Source: Allobosea sp.
Lineage (GTDB): Bacteria; Pseudomonadota; Alphaproteobacteria; Rhizobiales; Beijerinckiaceae
Direction: 5' to 3'
NCBI RefSeq assembly: GCF_017308015.1
Contig: NZ_JAFKFW010000004.1
Coordinates: forward strand, 1 to 64,000
Length of the DNA: 64,000 bases
In this document: in pieces, positions 41,757-50,315 of the stretch
Numbering within the stretch: the first letter of the stretch is position 1
How the letters are laid out: each line of letters begins with the position of its first letter
The notes under the pieces: model-generated
The model's database searches: none
What the model saw: the letters and a program-made list of their open reading frames with translations, nothing else
Told to the model about the DNA's origin: nothing
Program-made: the position numbers and the translations under genes

Positions 41757-42791
41757 TTACCGCTCGACCTCGCGGTTCCAGCGGCGGGTCCATTCCTCGC
41801 GCTTGGCGTTGGCGACGTCCCAGTCGACCGCCTTGAGCGCCTTCACCTCGTCACCATAGGGCAGGCCCTTCCGCTCGTCGGCGGTGAGCGTCACCGTCAT
41901 ATTGGCAGGGCCGAAGCCGGCGCCGGTCGCCATGATCTTCTGGATCGCGGGCGAGAGCATGAACTGGATGAAGGCGTTGGCCTCGGCCGCGTTCTTCGAC
42001 CCCTCGACCGGGCAGGCGGCCGAGCCGAGCGCGAAGCCACCTTCCTTCGGATAGACGAACTCGACCGGGAAGCCGGTATCGGCGAAGGCCTTGACGCGGC
42101 CCGAGCCCCAGACGCCGAGCACGGCCTGGCCGTTCTGGAAGAGCTCGGTCATCTTCGCCGGAGAAGGTTCATAGGCGACGATGTTCGGGTTGATGTCCTT
42201 CTTGAAGGCCTCGAAGCCCGGCTCGATATTGTTCTCGCCGCCGCCGCCGATCTGCGCGAAGGCGATCAGGGCGTGCAGGCCATAAGTGTTGTTGATAGGC
42301 GGGCTGACGATCTTCTTGCCGTAGGTCTTCGACTTCAGGTCGTTCCACGAGGTCGGGGCCGGCCATTTGTTCTCGTCGAAGATCTTCTTGTTGTAGAACA
42401 GGCCGGTGCCGACGAGGCCGAGGCCGACGCCCTTGTTCGACTTGAACTTCATCACCGGCGCGACGTCCTTGTAGACGGGTGCGTCGGCCAGCGTGCCGCA
42501 AAAGCCGAGCGCCACCGCCTGATAGGCCGGGCCATCGTCGACGATCGCGACATCAATCTGCTGGTTGCCCTTCTGCGCCTGCAGCTTGGCGAGCGTGTCG
42601 GTCGAATTGCCGGCGACATATTCGACCTTGACGTTGGACTGCTTCTCGAAGGCCGGGATGACCTCCTTGCGCATGGTCTGCTCGTAGGAACCGCCATAGC
42701 CAGCGACGTAAAGCGTCTTCTGCTGGGCGAAGGCGATGGAGCCCGCGAGAGCGGTTCCAGCGGCAAGAGCGAATGTGATGGCGAGCTTCAC
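41757..42791 (-). CDS. ABC transporter substrate-binding protein, PotD type
   Basis: A 344-aa periplasmic receptor with signal peptide MKLAITFALAAGTALAGSIAFA. The mature part follows the extracellular-solute-binding family 1/PotD pattern: TLYVAGYGGSYEQTMRKEVI, IDVAIVDDGPAYQAVALGF, VGTGLFYNKKIFDENKWPAP, and a late ANAFIQFMLSPAIQKIM. Family members bind polyamines, opines, GABA or similar amines. It is the first gene of the import-oxidation operon and faces the LysR gene at 42914. Confidence 0.9.
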   Translation of the reverse strand: MKLAITFALAAGTALAGSIAFAQQKTLYVAGYGGSYEQTMRKEVIPAFEKQSNVKVEYVAGNSTDTLAKLQAQKGNQQIDVAIVDDGPAYQAVALGFCGTLADAPVYKDVAPVMKFKSNKGVGLGLVGTGLFYNKKIFDENKWPAPTSWNDLKSKTYGKKIVSPPINNTYGLHALIAFAQIGGGGENNIEPGFEAFKKDINPNIVAYEPSPAKMTELFQNGQAVLGVWGSGRVKAFADTGFPVEFVYPKEGGFALGSAACPVEGSKNAAEANAFIQFMLSPAIQKIMATGAGFGPANMTVTLTADERKGLPYGDEVKALKAVDWDVANAKREEWTRRWNREVER

Positions 42792-42862
42792 GGTGTCCCC
42801 TCCTCATTTTTCGAGTGATGTTGTCAGGTTCGGGGCTGTTTTGGAACTGGTCAAATCGAATG

Positions 42863-42884
42863 TTTCGCGCAGTCCATGCCGAAA
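42863..42884. promoter_or_regulatory. candidate LysR operator in the divergent gap
   Basis: TTTCG (42863-42867) and CGAAA (42880-42884) form an interrupted inverted repeat, TTTCG-N12-CGAAA, midway between the PotD-type gene and the divergent LysR gene. Spacing and place fit a LysR recognition site; binding is inferred. Confidence 0.35.
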
Positions 42885-42913
42885 TGTTATGATGGGGCTG
42901 GGGGGAGCCAAAT

Positions 42914-43819
42914 GTGTTGAATCCACGCCAGATCGAGGCATTCCGGACGGTGATCGTGACTGGCGGCATCACGGCGGCGGCCCAGGCGCTCAACGTCACG
43001 CAGCCGGCGGTGACGCGCCTGATCCAGGACCTGCAATATGCGCTCGGGCTGCCGCTTTTCGTGAAGCGGGGCGCGCGGCTGGTGCCGACCAACGAGGCAC
43101 TATCGCTCTATCGCGAGGTCGAGCGCCAGTTCGTCGGGCTCGAGCGCATCGAGAATGCGGCCCGCAACCTGCGCGAGGGGCGTGCGGGTTCGCTACGTGT
43201 GGCGGCGCTTCCGGCCTTCAATGTCGGCTTTCTGCCGCGAGTCGTCGGCCATTACCTCGCGCAGAAGCCGGGGCTGGAGATCGCGCTCTACGGCAGCATT
43301 TCCTCGCAGGTGGTGGACTGGGTCACATCGGGCTTCTGCGAGCTGGGGTTTGCGCAGATGCCGCTCGATTTTCCCGGGATCGACATCGAGATGTTGCCGC
43401 CAGTCGCTCAGGTCGCGGTGCTGCCGACGGGGCACCGGCTCGCGGAGAAGGCGGAGCTCGAGCCGGAGGATTTTTCGGGCGAGCCGTTCGTCTCCCTGGA
43501 GCAGTCGACCCAGTTGCGCTATCGGATCGATGCGTTGTTCTCGGCCCATCGCGTGACGCGCTTGACGCGGATCGAGACACCGCTGTCGATGATCGCTTGC
43601 GGATTGGTTGCCGCCGGCGCTGGTGTTGCGGTGGTCGATCCGTTCACGGCGGCGGAATATCGCGGCCGCGGGATCGAAATTCGCCCGCTCCGGCCGGCGG
43701 TGGTGTTCGACATGGCGATCATCTGGGGTGGCGGGCGCTTTCGCTCCGCCGCCGCTCTGGATTTCGCCGAACGGGTTCGCACCGCGGTCCGAGACTTCGC
43801 CGACCAGGAGGCGGAATAG
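42914..43819 (+). CDS. LysR-family transcriptional regulator (GTG start)
   Basis: A 301-aa regulator. GTG 42914 follows GGGGGAG at a good distance; the overlapping ATG at 42912 hits a stop at once. Residues 1-60 give the helix-turn-helix (IEAFRTVIVTGGITAAAQAL, QPAVTRLIQDLQYALGLPLF). The rest is the effector domain, with FNVGFLPRVVGHYLAQKPGLE and GLVAAGAGVAVVDPFTAAEY, close to the NocR/OccR-like opine regulators in style. It is divergent from the PotD-type operon and probably controls it, sensing the transported compound. Confidence 0.9.
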   Translation: MLNPRQIEAFRTVIVTGGITAAAQALNVTQPAVTRLIQDLQYALGLPLFVKRGARLVPTNEALSLYREVERQFVGLERIENAARNLREGRAGSLRVAALPAFNVGFLPRVVGHYLAQKPGLEIALYGSISSQVVDWVTSGFCELGFAQMPLDFPGIDIEMLPPVAQVAVLPTGHRLAEKAELEPEDFSGEPFVSLEQSTQLRYRIDALFSAHRVTRLTRIETPLSMIACGLVAAGAGVAVVDPFTAAEYRGRGIEIRPLRPAVVFDMAIIWGGGRFRSAAALDFAERVRTAVRDFADQEAE

Positions 43820-43908
43820 AACGGCCTCCTGCGGCGGGCTGTTGCAGCATTTTCAAGCGAAGCCGGCACGGGTCCCGCGCGAGGGAGGTGCGATGAACAG
43901 GAGCTTCT

Positions 43909-45102
43909 TTACGCGCCGAACTGATGGATCCAGCCGCTCTGGCGCGCTATGCAGCGCTCCCGCTCGTAAGCAGCCAGGACGGTTTCCCGCGCGGCGCGGC
44001 GCAAGGGCCGCATCAGTGCAGGGCTGGAGAGGGCTTCGGCGATGCGTTCCGCCAGCGCATCCGCATCATGGAATGGGGCGAGCAGGCCGTTGGCGCCGTC
44101 GCGGATCGCTTCCTCCACCGGTTCGGTCTCGGAGCCTACGACAAGGCAGCCGCAGGCCATCGCCTCGAGCAGCGACCATGAGAGCACGAAGGGTACGGTG
44201 AGATAGACATGGACGGCTGAGACCTGGAAGAGCCGGACCAGGTTCTCATAAGGCAGCCAGGGAATATGGGCGATCCGGTCGCCGAGCCCGGTCTCGGCGC
44301 ACATCGCTTCGCGCCAGCTCTTGCCGTCCGAGCGCGGACGCCCGTAGCCCGCGCCATCACCGCCGACCACGACGAAGAGCGCATCGGGCGCGCGCGCCGC
44401 CAGGATCGCTGCCGCGCGCATGAATTCCGGATAGCCACGATAGGGATCGAGATCGCGCGCGACGAAGGTGACGACCGGCATCCCCGGCCTCAAGAGGCGA
44501 CCGTCGGGCAGGACGAAGGAGGCTCCGGCATCGGGGCGGCAGGTCTGCGTATCGATCCCGTCATGGCAGACGGCGATGCGCTGGCGATAGGCGCTCGGAT
44601 ATTGACGACGCTGCCATTGCGTCGGCGCATAGGCTGCATCCAGCGTATCGAGCGCGAGGAGCTGCGCCGCGTTGCGCATGCGCACGCGATGCCGATCGGC
44701 CGCGGGCGCCGGCTCGCCGATGCCGAAATCCAGGTCCGAGCCGGTGCTGCGGTAATAATATTCGCAATAGCCGATCAGCGCCGCATCGGGCAGCGCGTCA
44801 CGGGCGAAGAGCATGCCGCCCCAGCCGATATGGCCGAGGACGACATCGGGCGGGTCACTTCGCTTCAGGCGCTCCATCAGACGCGCCACGGCCTCGCCCG
44901 TGCGCAGGTGATATTCGGTGGCTGCGAGCGCGGCGTGCTGGGTCGCGGTCCCGGCTACGGAATAGACGAGTTGATGCACGCCCGGCTGCTCCGGCGCCGG
45001 GCGTTCGGTGACCAGCGTGATCTCGATGCCCTCGGCGACGAGACAGCTGATCAGAGCAGCGAATTGACCAGATCCCGCGCGATGAACGAATAGGACATGC
45101 AT
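43909..45102 (-). CDS. GT4-family glycosyltransferase
   Basis: A 397-aa GT-B enzyme from ATG 45102 (MHVLFVHRAGSGQFAALISC). The C-terminal nucleotide-sugar domain has VTFVARDLDPYRGYPEFMRAA, HIPWLPYENLVRLFQVSAVHVY and the E-x7-E region SWSLLEAMACGCLVVGSETEPVEE. The nearest relatives by eye are Rhizobiales GT4 proteins with the MHVLFVHRAG opening. Its first 52 bases overlap the end of the MarR-type gene, so the two are one transcript. It probably adds a sugar to the surface or secreted product of the neighbouring type I secretion and glycan loci. Confidence 0.87.
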   Translation of the reverse strand: MHVLFVHRAGSGQFAALISCLVAEGIEITLVTERPAPEQPGVHQLVYSVAGTATQHAALAATEYHLRTGEAVARLMERLKRSDPPDVVLGHIGWGGMLFARDALPDAALIGYCEYYYRSTGSDLDFGIGEPAPAADRHRVRMRNAAQLLALDTLDAAYAPTQWQRRQYPSAYRQRIAVCHDGIDTQTCRPDAGASFVLPDGRLLRPGMPVVTFVARDLDPYRGYPEFMRAAAILAARAPDALFVVVGGDGAGYGRPRSDGKSWREAMCAETGLGDRIAHIPWLPYENLVRLFQVSAVHVYLTVPFVLSWSLLEAMACGCLVVGSETEPVEEAIRDGANGLLAPFHDADALAERIAEALSSPALMRPLRRAARETVLAAYERERCIARQSGWIHQFGA

Positions 45103-45665
45103 GATGCGAGCAGTACTCCGCCGTAGCGGAGCGCATCGTTCCACCACTGTTCGAGTTGGCGCAGGGTTTCGTGCGTCGTCTTGAGGTCGGTGTCGCGGTT
45201 GCTTTCCAGTCGCTGGCCGAACTGGCTGGCCTCGTCGAGAAGGCGCAGCCGCTCGCACAGCATCTGGCCCTTGAGCGAGAGCGAAATGCGGGCCTGACGG
45301 CGATCGCGCGGGGAGGCGCCACGGTCGAGATAGCCGCTCTCGACCAGTTGCTTGAGATTATAGGAGGCGTTCGAGCCCCCATAATGGCCGCGGTCCAGCA
45401 GATCCCGGACCGCGATCTCGCCCTGTCCGATCGTCATCAGAACCATGACTTGCGATGGCGAGATGTCGTCGATGCCGAGCTTGGCCAGTTCGAGTCTGAG
45501 ATAGTCGAGGAAGCGCCGGCTGACGCGTTCGACTACCCGTGCCAGGTCGAAAGGAGAGATTCGGCGATCGGGGACCTCTTCGAGGACGCCCGAACCATTT
45601 GCCGGATGGTGGCCGTTCGGGGAACTGCCGGTGAATTGCTCGCCGCCGTGCAATTTGAAATGCAT
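45051..45665 (-). CDS. MarR-family winged-helix transcriptional regulator
   Basis: A 204-aa regulator. Residues 1-35 are a polar N-terminal extension. Residues ~40-150 hold the MarR fold, with SPSQVMVLMTIGQGEIAVRDL, GSNASYNLKQLVESGYLDRG and the wing ASPRDRRQARISLSLKG. The tail after ~165 (WWNDALRYGGVLLASCMSYS) is unusual and mildly hydrophobic. It is divergent from the type I secretion genes across an AT-rich 318-bp gap containing a palindrome, so it is the likely regulator of that locus. Confidence 0.87.
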   Translation of the reverse strand: MHFKLHGGEQFTGSSPNGHHPANGSGVLEEVPDRRISPFDLARVVERVSRRFLDYLRLELAKLGIDDISPSQVMVLMTIGQGEIAVRDLLDRGHYGGSNASYNLKQLVESGYLDRGASPRDRRQARISLSLKGQMLCERLRLLDEASQFGQRLESNRDTDLKTTHETLRQLEQWWNDALRYGGVLLASCMSYSFIARDLVNSLL

Positions 45666-45807
45666 TCCTCACCCCATCGGATCGAAAATTGAACTATCCA
45701 TCTCTTTTGCCTCCATCTGTAGAGATAAGCCTATAGGCAAAGCATACGTTATCTACGTAAGCTGTTAGATAAGATTGTATTTTTCTTTTAATGCGCAGAA
45801 ACTGTTT

Positions 45808-45824
45808 CGAAATTCAAAATTTCG
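45808..45824. promoter_or_regulatory. candidate MarR operator in the AT-rich divergent promoter
   Basis: CGAAATT-CAA-AATTTCG is a 7-bp perfect inverted repeat with a 3-base spacer, the size MarR dimers bind. It lies 143 bases before the MarR gene and 160 before the secretion ABC gene. The whole region from about 45666 to 45890 is much richer in A and T than its surroundings, as expected for a strong regulated promoter zone. Confidence 0.5.
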
Positions 45825-45983
45825 CATGTTTTTGCCTTGATTGCTTCATGTTGAGTCGGTGAGCTACGCTTCTAATCTGTCATAATCTTGACACTCCCTC
45901 CCTGTCTCGTTGCCGGACCGATGACGGGCTTGCCGCCCGCAATCCTCTCGGACCCAACGCATCCTCATTCTTCGGAGCCTTGC

Positions 45984-47738
45984 ATGAAGGCGGTGAAGCC
46001 GGCGCCCGACGCCCTGATCCGGAATCTCCAGCGCTCGTTCGTCGGCGGCCTGAGCTACGCGGCTTTTCTCAGCCTATGCGTGAACCTGCTGCTGCTGACC
46101 GTCCCTCTGTTCATGATGCAGGTGCAGGACCGGGTCATCGTCAGCCGCAGCTATGACACACTGACCATGCTGCTGGTGATCGCCGTCGGTGCGCTGGCGC
46201 TTTACGGCACGATCGAGTTCATCCGCTCTCTGACATTCCAGGCGATGGCGAGCATCTTCGCGCGAAAACTCAATTTGCCGGCCTTGCAGGCGGCGGTGAG
46301 TTCTTCGCTAGAGCAGGGATCGGGGCAGGCGACGCAGGCGATCCGTGACCTCAACGATATCCGGTTCTTCATCGCGAGTTCGGCGATCGCGACGCCGCTC
46401 GAGGCGGCCTGGTCGCCGATCTTCCTCGCCGTACTTTTCGCACTGCATCCGGTCTATGGGCTGGTCGGCGTCGCTTCGCTGATCATCCTGCTGCTGCTCG
46501 GCGTGCTCTCCGACATGCTGACCCGCCGCATCCTGAAGGAAGCGACCGAGGCTGGCGTCGCCAGCATCAACGAGGTCGGTGCCAGCCTGCGCCATGCCGA
46601 GACGATCGAGGCAATGGGCATGCTGCCGGCCCTCGCCCGGCGCTGGCGCGGCCAGCAACTGGCGATGATCGAGCAGCTCGACATGGGCACGCGGCGCGGC
46701 AAGTTCATCGCCGCGGTCACGCGCTCCTCGCGGATGACGATGCAGCTCGCGGTCTATGCGACCGGCGCCATTCTGATCATCCGCAACGAGGTGACGGCCG
46801 GCACCTTGATGGCCGCCAGCATCCTGCTCGGCCGGCTGCTGGCGCCTTTCGATTCGATGATCACCGACTGGCGGCAATGGGTACTCGCCGCTGCGGCCTG
46901 GAAGCGCGTGCGAGAGCTCGTGCTGAGCCGCAGTTCCCAGCGCCAGACCGTGCCGACGCCACCCTGCCAGGGCGACCTCGTGGTCGATCGCGTCATCTAT
47001 GCGCCGCCGGGGCAGGAGCAGACCGTCATCAAGAGTGTCTCCTTTTCGCTGCGGCCCGGCGAGGTATTGGGTGTCGTCGGCCCGTCCGGCGCCGGCAAGT
47101 CGACGCTGGCGCGCCTGCTCGTCGGGGTGCTCCGGCCCAATGTCGGCGGCGTCTATCTGGACGGGCACAGCACCTATCTGTGGGAGCGCGGTTCCTTCGG
47201 CGCGATGGTTGGCTATCTCCCGCAATCGGTCTCGCTGCTCAACGGCACGATCGCCGAGAACATCGCCCGGATGCGCGATCCCGACCCGCATGCGATCCTT
47301 GAGGCGGCCCGCGTCGCCGGCGTGCACGAGCTGATCGGCCGTTTGCCGCTGGGCTACGACACCAATGTCGCCGACAGCGATTTCAATCTGTCCGGCGGCC
47401 AGCGCCAGCGCATCGGGCTGGCGCGCGCGCTCTACGGCATGCCGCGCCTGATCGTGCTCGACGAGCCCAATGCCAATCTCGACGCCGAGGGCGAACAGAG
47501 CCTGATCCGCGCCATCGCGGCGGCGCGCGAGAGTGGCGCCATCGTCGTGCTGATCGCGCATCGTCCTTCGGTGATGCAGGTCGTCGACAAGCTGCTCGTG
47601 CTGCGCGAGGGCCGCGTCCAGCAATTCGGGCCGCGCGGCGAGATCGCCGGCATGATTACGCCAGGCGGTCGGGTCGAGATCGAGCCGGCAGCCAAGACAT
47701 CGGCCACGACTGCCCCGGTTCGCGAGGTGAAGGCATGA
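45984..47738 (+). CDS. type I secretion system permease/ATPase (PrtD type)
   Basis: A 584-aa ABC exporter half-transporter. ATG 45984 follows GGAG; the upstream TTG frame is not needed. Residues ~30-300 are the six-helix export domain (FVGGLSYAAFLSLCVNLLLLTV, then VQDRVIVSRSYDTLTML). Residues ~330-560 are the ATPase, with Walker A GPSGAGKST (near 369), signature [12 protein letters not shown] and Walker B LIVLDEPNANLD. There is no C39-like domain, so it belongs to the PrtD/AprD group that exports proteases and small RTX proteins with uncleaved C-terminal signals. It is coupled to the adaptor gene by a 4-base overlap. An outer-membrane TolC gene is not present here. Confidence 0.94.
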   Translation: MKAVKPAPDALIRNLQRSFVGGLSYAAFLSLCVNLLLLTVPLFMMQVQDRVIVSRSYDTLTMLLVIAVGALALYGTIEFIRSLTFQAMASIFARKLNLPALQAAVSSSLEQGSGQATQAIRDLNDIRFFIASSAIATPLEAAWSPIFLAVLFALHPVYGLVGVASLIILLLLGVLSDMLTRRILKEATEAGVASINEVGASLRHAETIEAMGMLPALARRWRGQQLAMIEQLDMGTRRGKFIAAVTRSSRMTMQLAVYATGAILIIRNEVTAGTLMAASILLGRLLAPFDSMITDWRQWVLAAAAWKRVRELVLSRSSQRQTVPTPPCQGDLVVDRVIYAPPGQEQTVIKSVSFSLRPGEVLGVVGPSGAGKSTLARLLVGVLRPNVGGVYLDGHSTYLWERGSFGAMVGYLPQSVSLLNGTIAENIARMRDPDPHAILEAARVAGVHELIGRLPLGYDTNVADSDFNLSGGQRQRIGLARALYGMPRLIVLDEPNANLDAEGEQSLIRAIAAARESGAIVVLIAHRPSVMQVVDKLLVLREGRVQQFGPRGEIAGMITPGGRVEIEPAAKTSATTAPVREVKA

Positions 47739-49090
47739 CCGGACGTTCCCTGATCAAGCGCCCCGAGCACGCGCTCACCCTCCAGATCGAGGCGGAAGTC
47801 CACGACGAGCACACGCCCAGCCTGCGCAATCTCGTGCTGGCGGGCGTCGCCGCGATCGGCGTTGGTTTTGGCGGCTTCGGAGCCTGGGCGGTGACGGCCC
47901 GGCTCGACAATGCTGCGGTCGCCAGCGGCATCGTCGCGGTCGACAGCAAGCGCAAGACGGTCAGCCATCTCGAAGGCGGTATCCTCAAGACCCTGCTGAA
48001 GGCCGAAGGCGAGCGCGTCGCCAAGGGCGAACCGCTGCTGCGTCTGGAGGATGCGCGCCAGCGTGCGGAACTGCAGCAATTGCAGGCCAAGCGGATCGGT
48101 CTGGAAGCCAAGCTCGCGCGTCTGCGGGCCGAGCAGGCGGGTGCCGTGGCGATCACCTTTCCCGAGGACATCGCGCAAATGGACTCGCCGATCGCGCGCG
48201 AGGTTCTGCGGGCAGAGCAGGGCCTGTTCAGGTCCCGCGCTCAGGTCCATGACGGCAAGGTCCATATCCAGCAGCGGGTCATCGAGCAGCATCAGGCCGA
48301 GGCCGATGCGCTGAAGGCCCAAATCGACGCCACCGCGCAGCAACGCTCGCTGATCGACGACGAGGTCAGAATCATGGCCGACCTCTACGAGAAGCGCTAC
48401 GCCAAGCGCAGTCAGCTCGTCGAGCTGCAGACCAAGCAGAGCGAGCTGTCCGGCAAGGTCGGTGAATACACGGCCCGCAAGGCCAAGGCCGAGCAGGCGG
48501 TCGCCGGCGCCAATCTCGAAATTCTCTCGATCGGTCTCGAGCGGCAGAACGATATCGGCGGCGAGATCCAGGAATCCCAGCTTATGCTCTCGGAGGTGAG
48601 CGAGCGCATCGTTCAGGCCGAGGACGTGCTGCGTCGGCTGGTGGTGACCGCGCCGCAGGAGGGCGTCGTCGCCAATATCCGGATGCGCACGGCCGGTAGC
48701 GTGATCGCGGCGGGCGAGGCGATCCTTGATATCGTTCCCGAGCACGAGCCCTTGATCGTCGAAGCGAAGGTCGATCCCCGCGATATCGATGCGGTGCGTG
48801 TCGGCTTCAGTACCCGAGTGAGGCTGACCGCGTTCAACTCTCGCCTGCTGCCGCCGCTCCAGGCCAAGGTGAATTACGTCGCGCCGGACCAACTCGTCGA
48901 CGAGAAGACAGGCGTTCCCTATTTCGTCGTCCGGGCCGAGATCGATCCGGAGAGCCTGCGCGACTACAAGGTTACGCTGCATCCCGGCATGACTGCCGAG
49001 GTCATGATCGTCAATGGCGCACGCCGGGCGGTCGATTACCTGCTCTCGCCGATTACCGACAGCTTCAACCGGGCATTCCGTGAGGATTGA
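47735..49090 (+). CDS. type I secretion periplasmic adaptor, HlyD family (PrtE type)
   Basis: A 451-aa membrane-fusion protein. The N-terminal helix spans about residues 30-52 (LVLAGVAAIGVGFGGFGAWAV). The lipoyl halves are SGIVAVDSKRKTVSHLEGGI and VVTAPQEGVVANIRMRTAGS, separated by a long coiled coil (about residues 115-290). The C-terminal beta domain ends LHPGMTAEVMIVNGARRAVDYLLSPI, a PrtE/HlyD signature. It bridges the ABC exporter to a TolC-type channel. Confidence 0.94.
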   Translation: MTGRSLIKRPEHALTLQIEAEVHDEHTPSLRNLVLAGVAAIGVGFGGFGAWAVTARLDNAAVASGIVAVDSKRKTVSHLEGGILKTLLKAEGERVAKGEPLLRLEDARQRAELQQLQAKRIGLEAKLARLRAEQAGAVAITFPEDIAQMDSPIAREVLRAEQGLFRSRAQVHDGKVHIQQRVIEQHQAEADALKAQIDATAQQRSLIDDEVRIMADLYEKRYAKRSQLVELQTKQSELSGKVGEYTARKAKAEQAVAGANLEILSIGLERQNDIGGEIQESQLMLSEVSERIVQAEDVLRRLVVTAPQEGVVANIRMRTAGSVIAAGEAILDIVPEHEPLIVEAKVDPRDIDAVRVGFSTRVRLTAFNSRLLPPLQAKVNYVAPDQLVDEKTGVPYFVVRAEIDPESLRDYKVTLHPGMTAEVMIVNGARRAVDYLLSPITDSFNRAFRED

Positions 49091-49387
49091 GCGAGCGTCA
49101 GCAGCGCCGTGGACGGCGGGTTTGTGTATTTCAGAATTTAATTCGATTTTGAAAGTATATACTCCCCATTATGTGTAGATTATTGATTGTATAATAAAGT
49201 CCAAATCATGTTGCGTCGCAAAATGATCATAATAAAATTCTTGCTGATCTGTGATCGTTGAGCAATCTTCCTCGCGCCGATCGATAGTCTGATCTATCGA
49301 AGGCTGTCGAAAATGTTCCTGGTCTTCTCGTTTCGCGGTGCGGCCGCCGAACGTTCCAGGTTCACCAGATCGCCCAGGAGGTGCCGT
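49091..49387. promoter_or_regulatory. AT-rich regulatory region before the RTX gene
   Basis: This 297-bp stretch is markedly AT-rich from about 49125 to 49240 and holds a perfect TATAAT (49190-49195) on the plus strand, without a convincing -35 element. Further down, TCGATAG-TCTGAT-CTATCGA (49281-49300) is a perfect 7-bp inverted repeat, a possible operator or leader hairpin. It suggests the RTX gene is transcribed from its own promoter. Confidence 0.45.
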
Positions 49388-50182
49388 ATGGCGACGATCG
49401 AAGGAAGTGCATTCGACGACTTTTTGATTGGGAGTCGTTTCAGCGACGTGATCCTTGCCGGAGCCGGCGATGACATCGTCAAGGGTGGGGATCAGGTCGA
49501 TTCGTTGTTCGGCGAGGAGGGCAACGACACGTTGTTCGGCGACGGCGGCAACGATGCCCTGTTCGGTGGCGAGGGTGACGACATCCTCTTCGGCGGGCTC
49601 GGCGACGACGTCCTGTCCGGCGATGAGGGCGATGACGCCCTGTTCGGCGGCGAGGGCAACGACACGCTCATCGGTGGCGCCGGCGACGACATCCTGCGCG
49701 GCAATGCCGGCGACGATGTCCTGATCGGCGGCGAAGGCAACGATATCCTGCAAGGCGGACCGGGTGACGACATCCTTCAGGGTGGTGCCGGCAATGACGT
49801 TCTGCAGGGCGGTGAAGGAGCCGACATCCTCTATGGCGGCGCCGGCGATGACATCCTGCAGGGTGGCGCTGGCGACGACATGCTGTTCGGCGGTGCCGGC
49901 AACGACATCCTGCATGGTGGCGCAGGCAGCGACACCTTCGTGTTCGCCGGTGGCGGCGGCAACGACGTCGTCCTCGATTTCGAGGCCGGGTCGGACATGC
50001 TGCAGATCGCCTCCGACATCAACGGCACGGGTGTTCACACAGCGGAAGACGTGGCCGCGCGGGCGACCACGGTCGGCGGCAACACCGTCGTCGATCTCGG
50101 TAATGGCGACACCCTGACCCTGGTCGGTGTCAGCGCCGAAGACGTTCAGGCCGATCCGAACTCGTATTTCACGGTCGCCTGA
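49388..50182 (+). CDS. secreted RTX-repeat calcium-binding protein, putative type I substrate
   Basis: A 264-aa protein from ATG 49388, with AGGAGGTG before it. Residues 25-186 are 18 uninterrupted nonapeptides of the form G-G-x-G-D/N-D-x-L/I-x, which fold as a calcium-bound beta roll. The tail continues FVFAGGGGNDVVLDFEAGSDML, as in serralysin C-terminal regions, and ends YFTVA, a hydrophobic end suited to the type I signal. There is no Sec signal and no enzymatic or adhesion domain, so the repeat array is nearly the whole protein. It is encoded after the exporter and adaptor and is almost surely their cargo. The role could be calcium-dependent cell-surface or matrix structure. Confidence 0.9.
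   Translation: MATIEGSAFDDFLIGSRFSDVILAGAGDDIVKGGDQVDSLFGEEGNDTLFGDGGNDALFGGEGDDILFGGLGDDVLSGDEGDDALFGGEGNDTLIGGAGDDILRGNAGDDVLIGGEGNDILQGGPGDDILQGGAGNDVLQGGEGADILYGGAGDDILQGGAGDDMLFGGAGNDILHGGAGSDTFVFAGGGGNDVVLDFEAGSDMLQIASDINGTGVHTAEDVAARATTVGGNTVVDLGNGDTLTLVGVSAEDVQADPNSYFTVA
49460..49945 (+). repeat. tandem 27-bp repeats encoding RTX nonapeptides
   Basis: Eighteen in-frame 27-base units, each built round GGCGACGACATCCT-like or GGCAACGACATCCT-like segments, make up this interval. Units are similar at DNA level (for example around 49740-49930), so copy number can change by slippage or recombination. Confidence 0.85.
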
Positions 50183-50235
50183 TCCTGATGCTGCCTCTCG
50201 GTTGGCCACAGCGGCCGGTCGAGAGGCTCGCAACT

Positions 50236-50289
50236 CCCGGAGCGTGCACGCCCCCGGAAAGCGTCCCCGCTTTCCGCAAGCGCTCCGGG
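50236..50289 (+). terminator. nested hairpins between the RTX gene and the glycan cluster
   Basis: CCCGGAGCG (50236-50244) pairs with CGCTCCGGG (50281-50289), enclosing a second perfect stem, GGAAAGCG (50256-50263) with CGCTTTCC (50268-50275). It sits in the 133-bp gap between the RTX gene and the large glycosyltransferase gene, so it may terminate RTX transcripts or allow partial read-through into the glycan genes. Confidence 0.55.
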
Positions 50290-50315
50290 ATTCTCGATAC
50301 CGCAGGAACCCCCCA

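Noticed and set aside
49460-49945. regularly spaced repeats that could suggest a CRISPR array
   Set aside because: The 27-base units are in frame, without unique spacers, and encode RTX nonapeptides.
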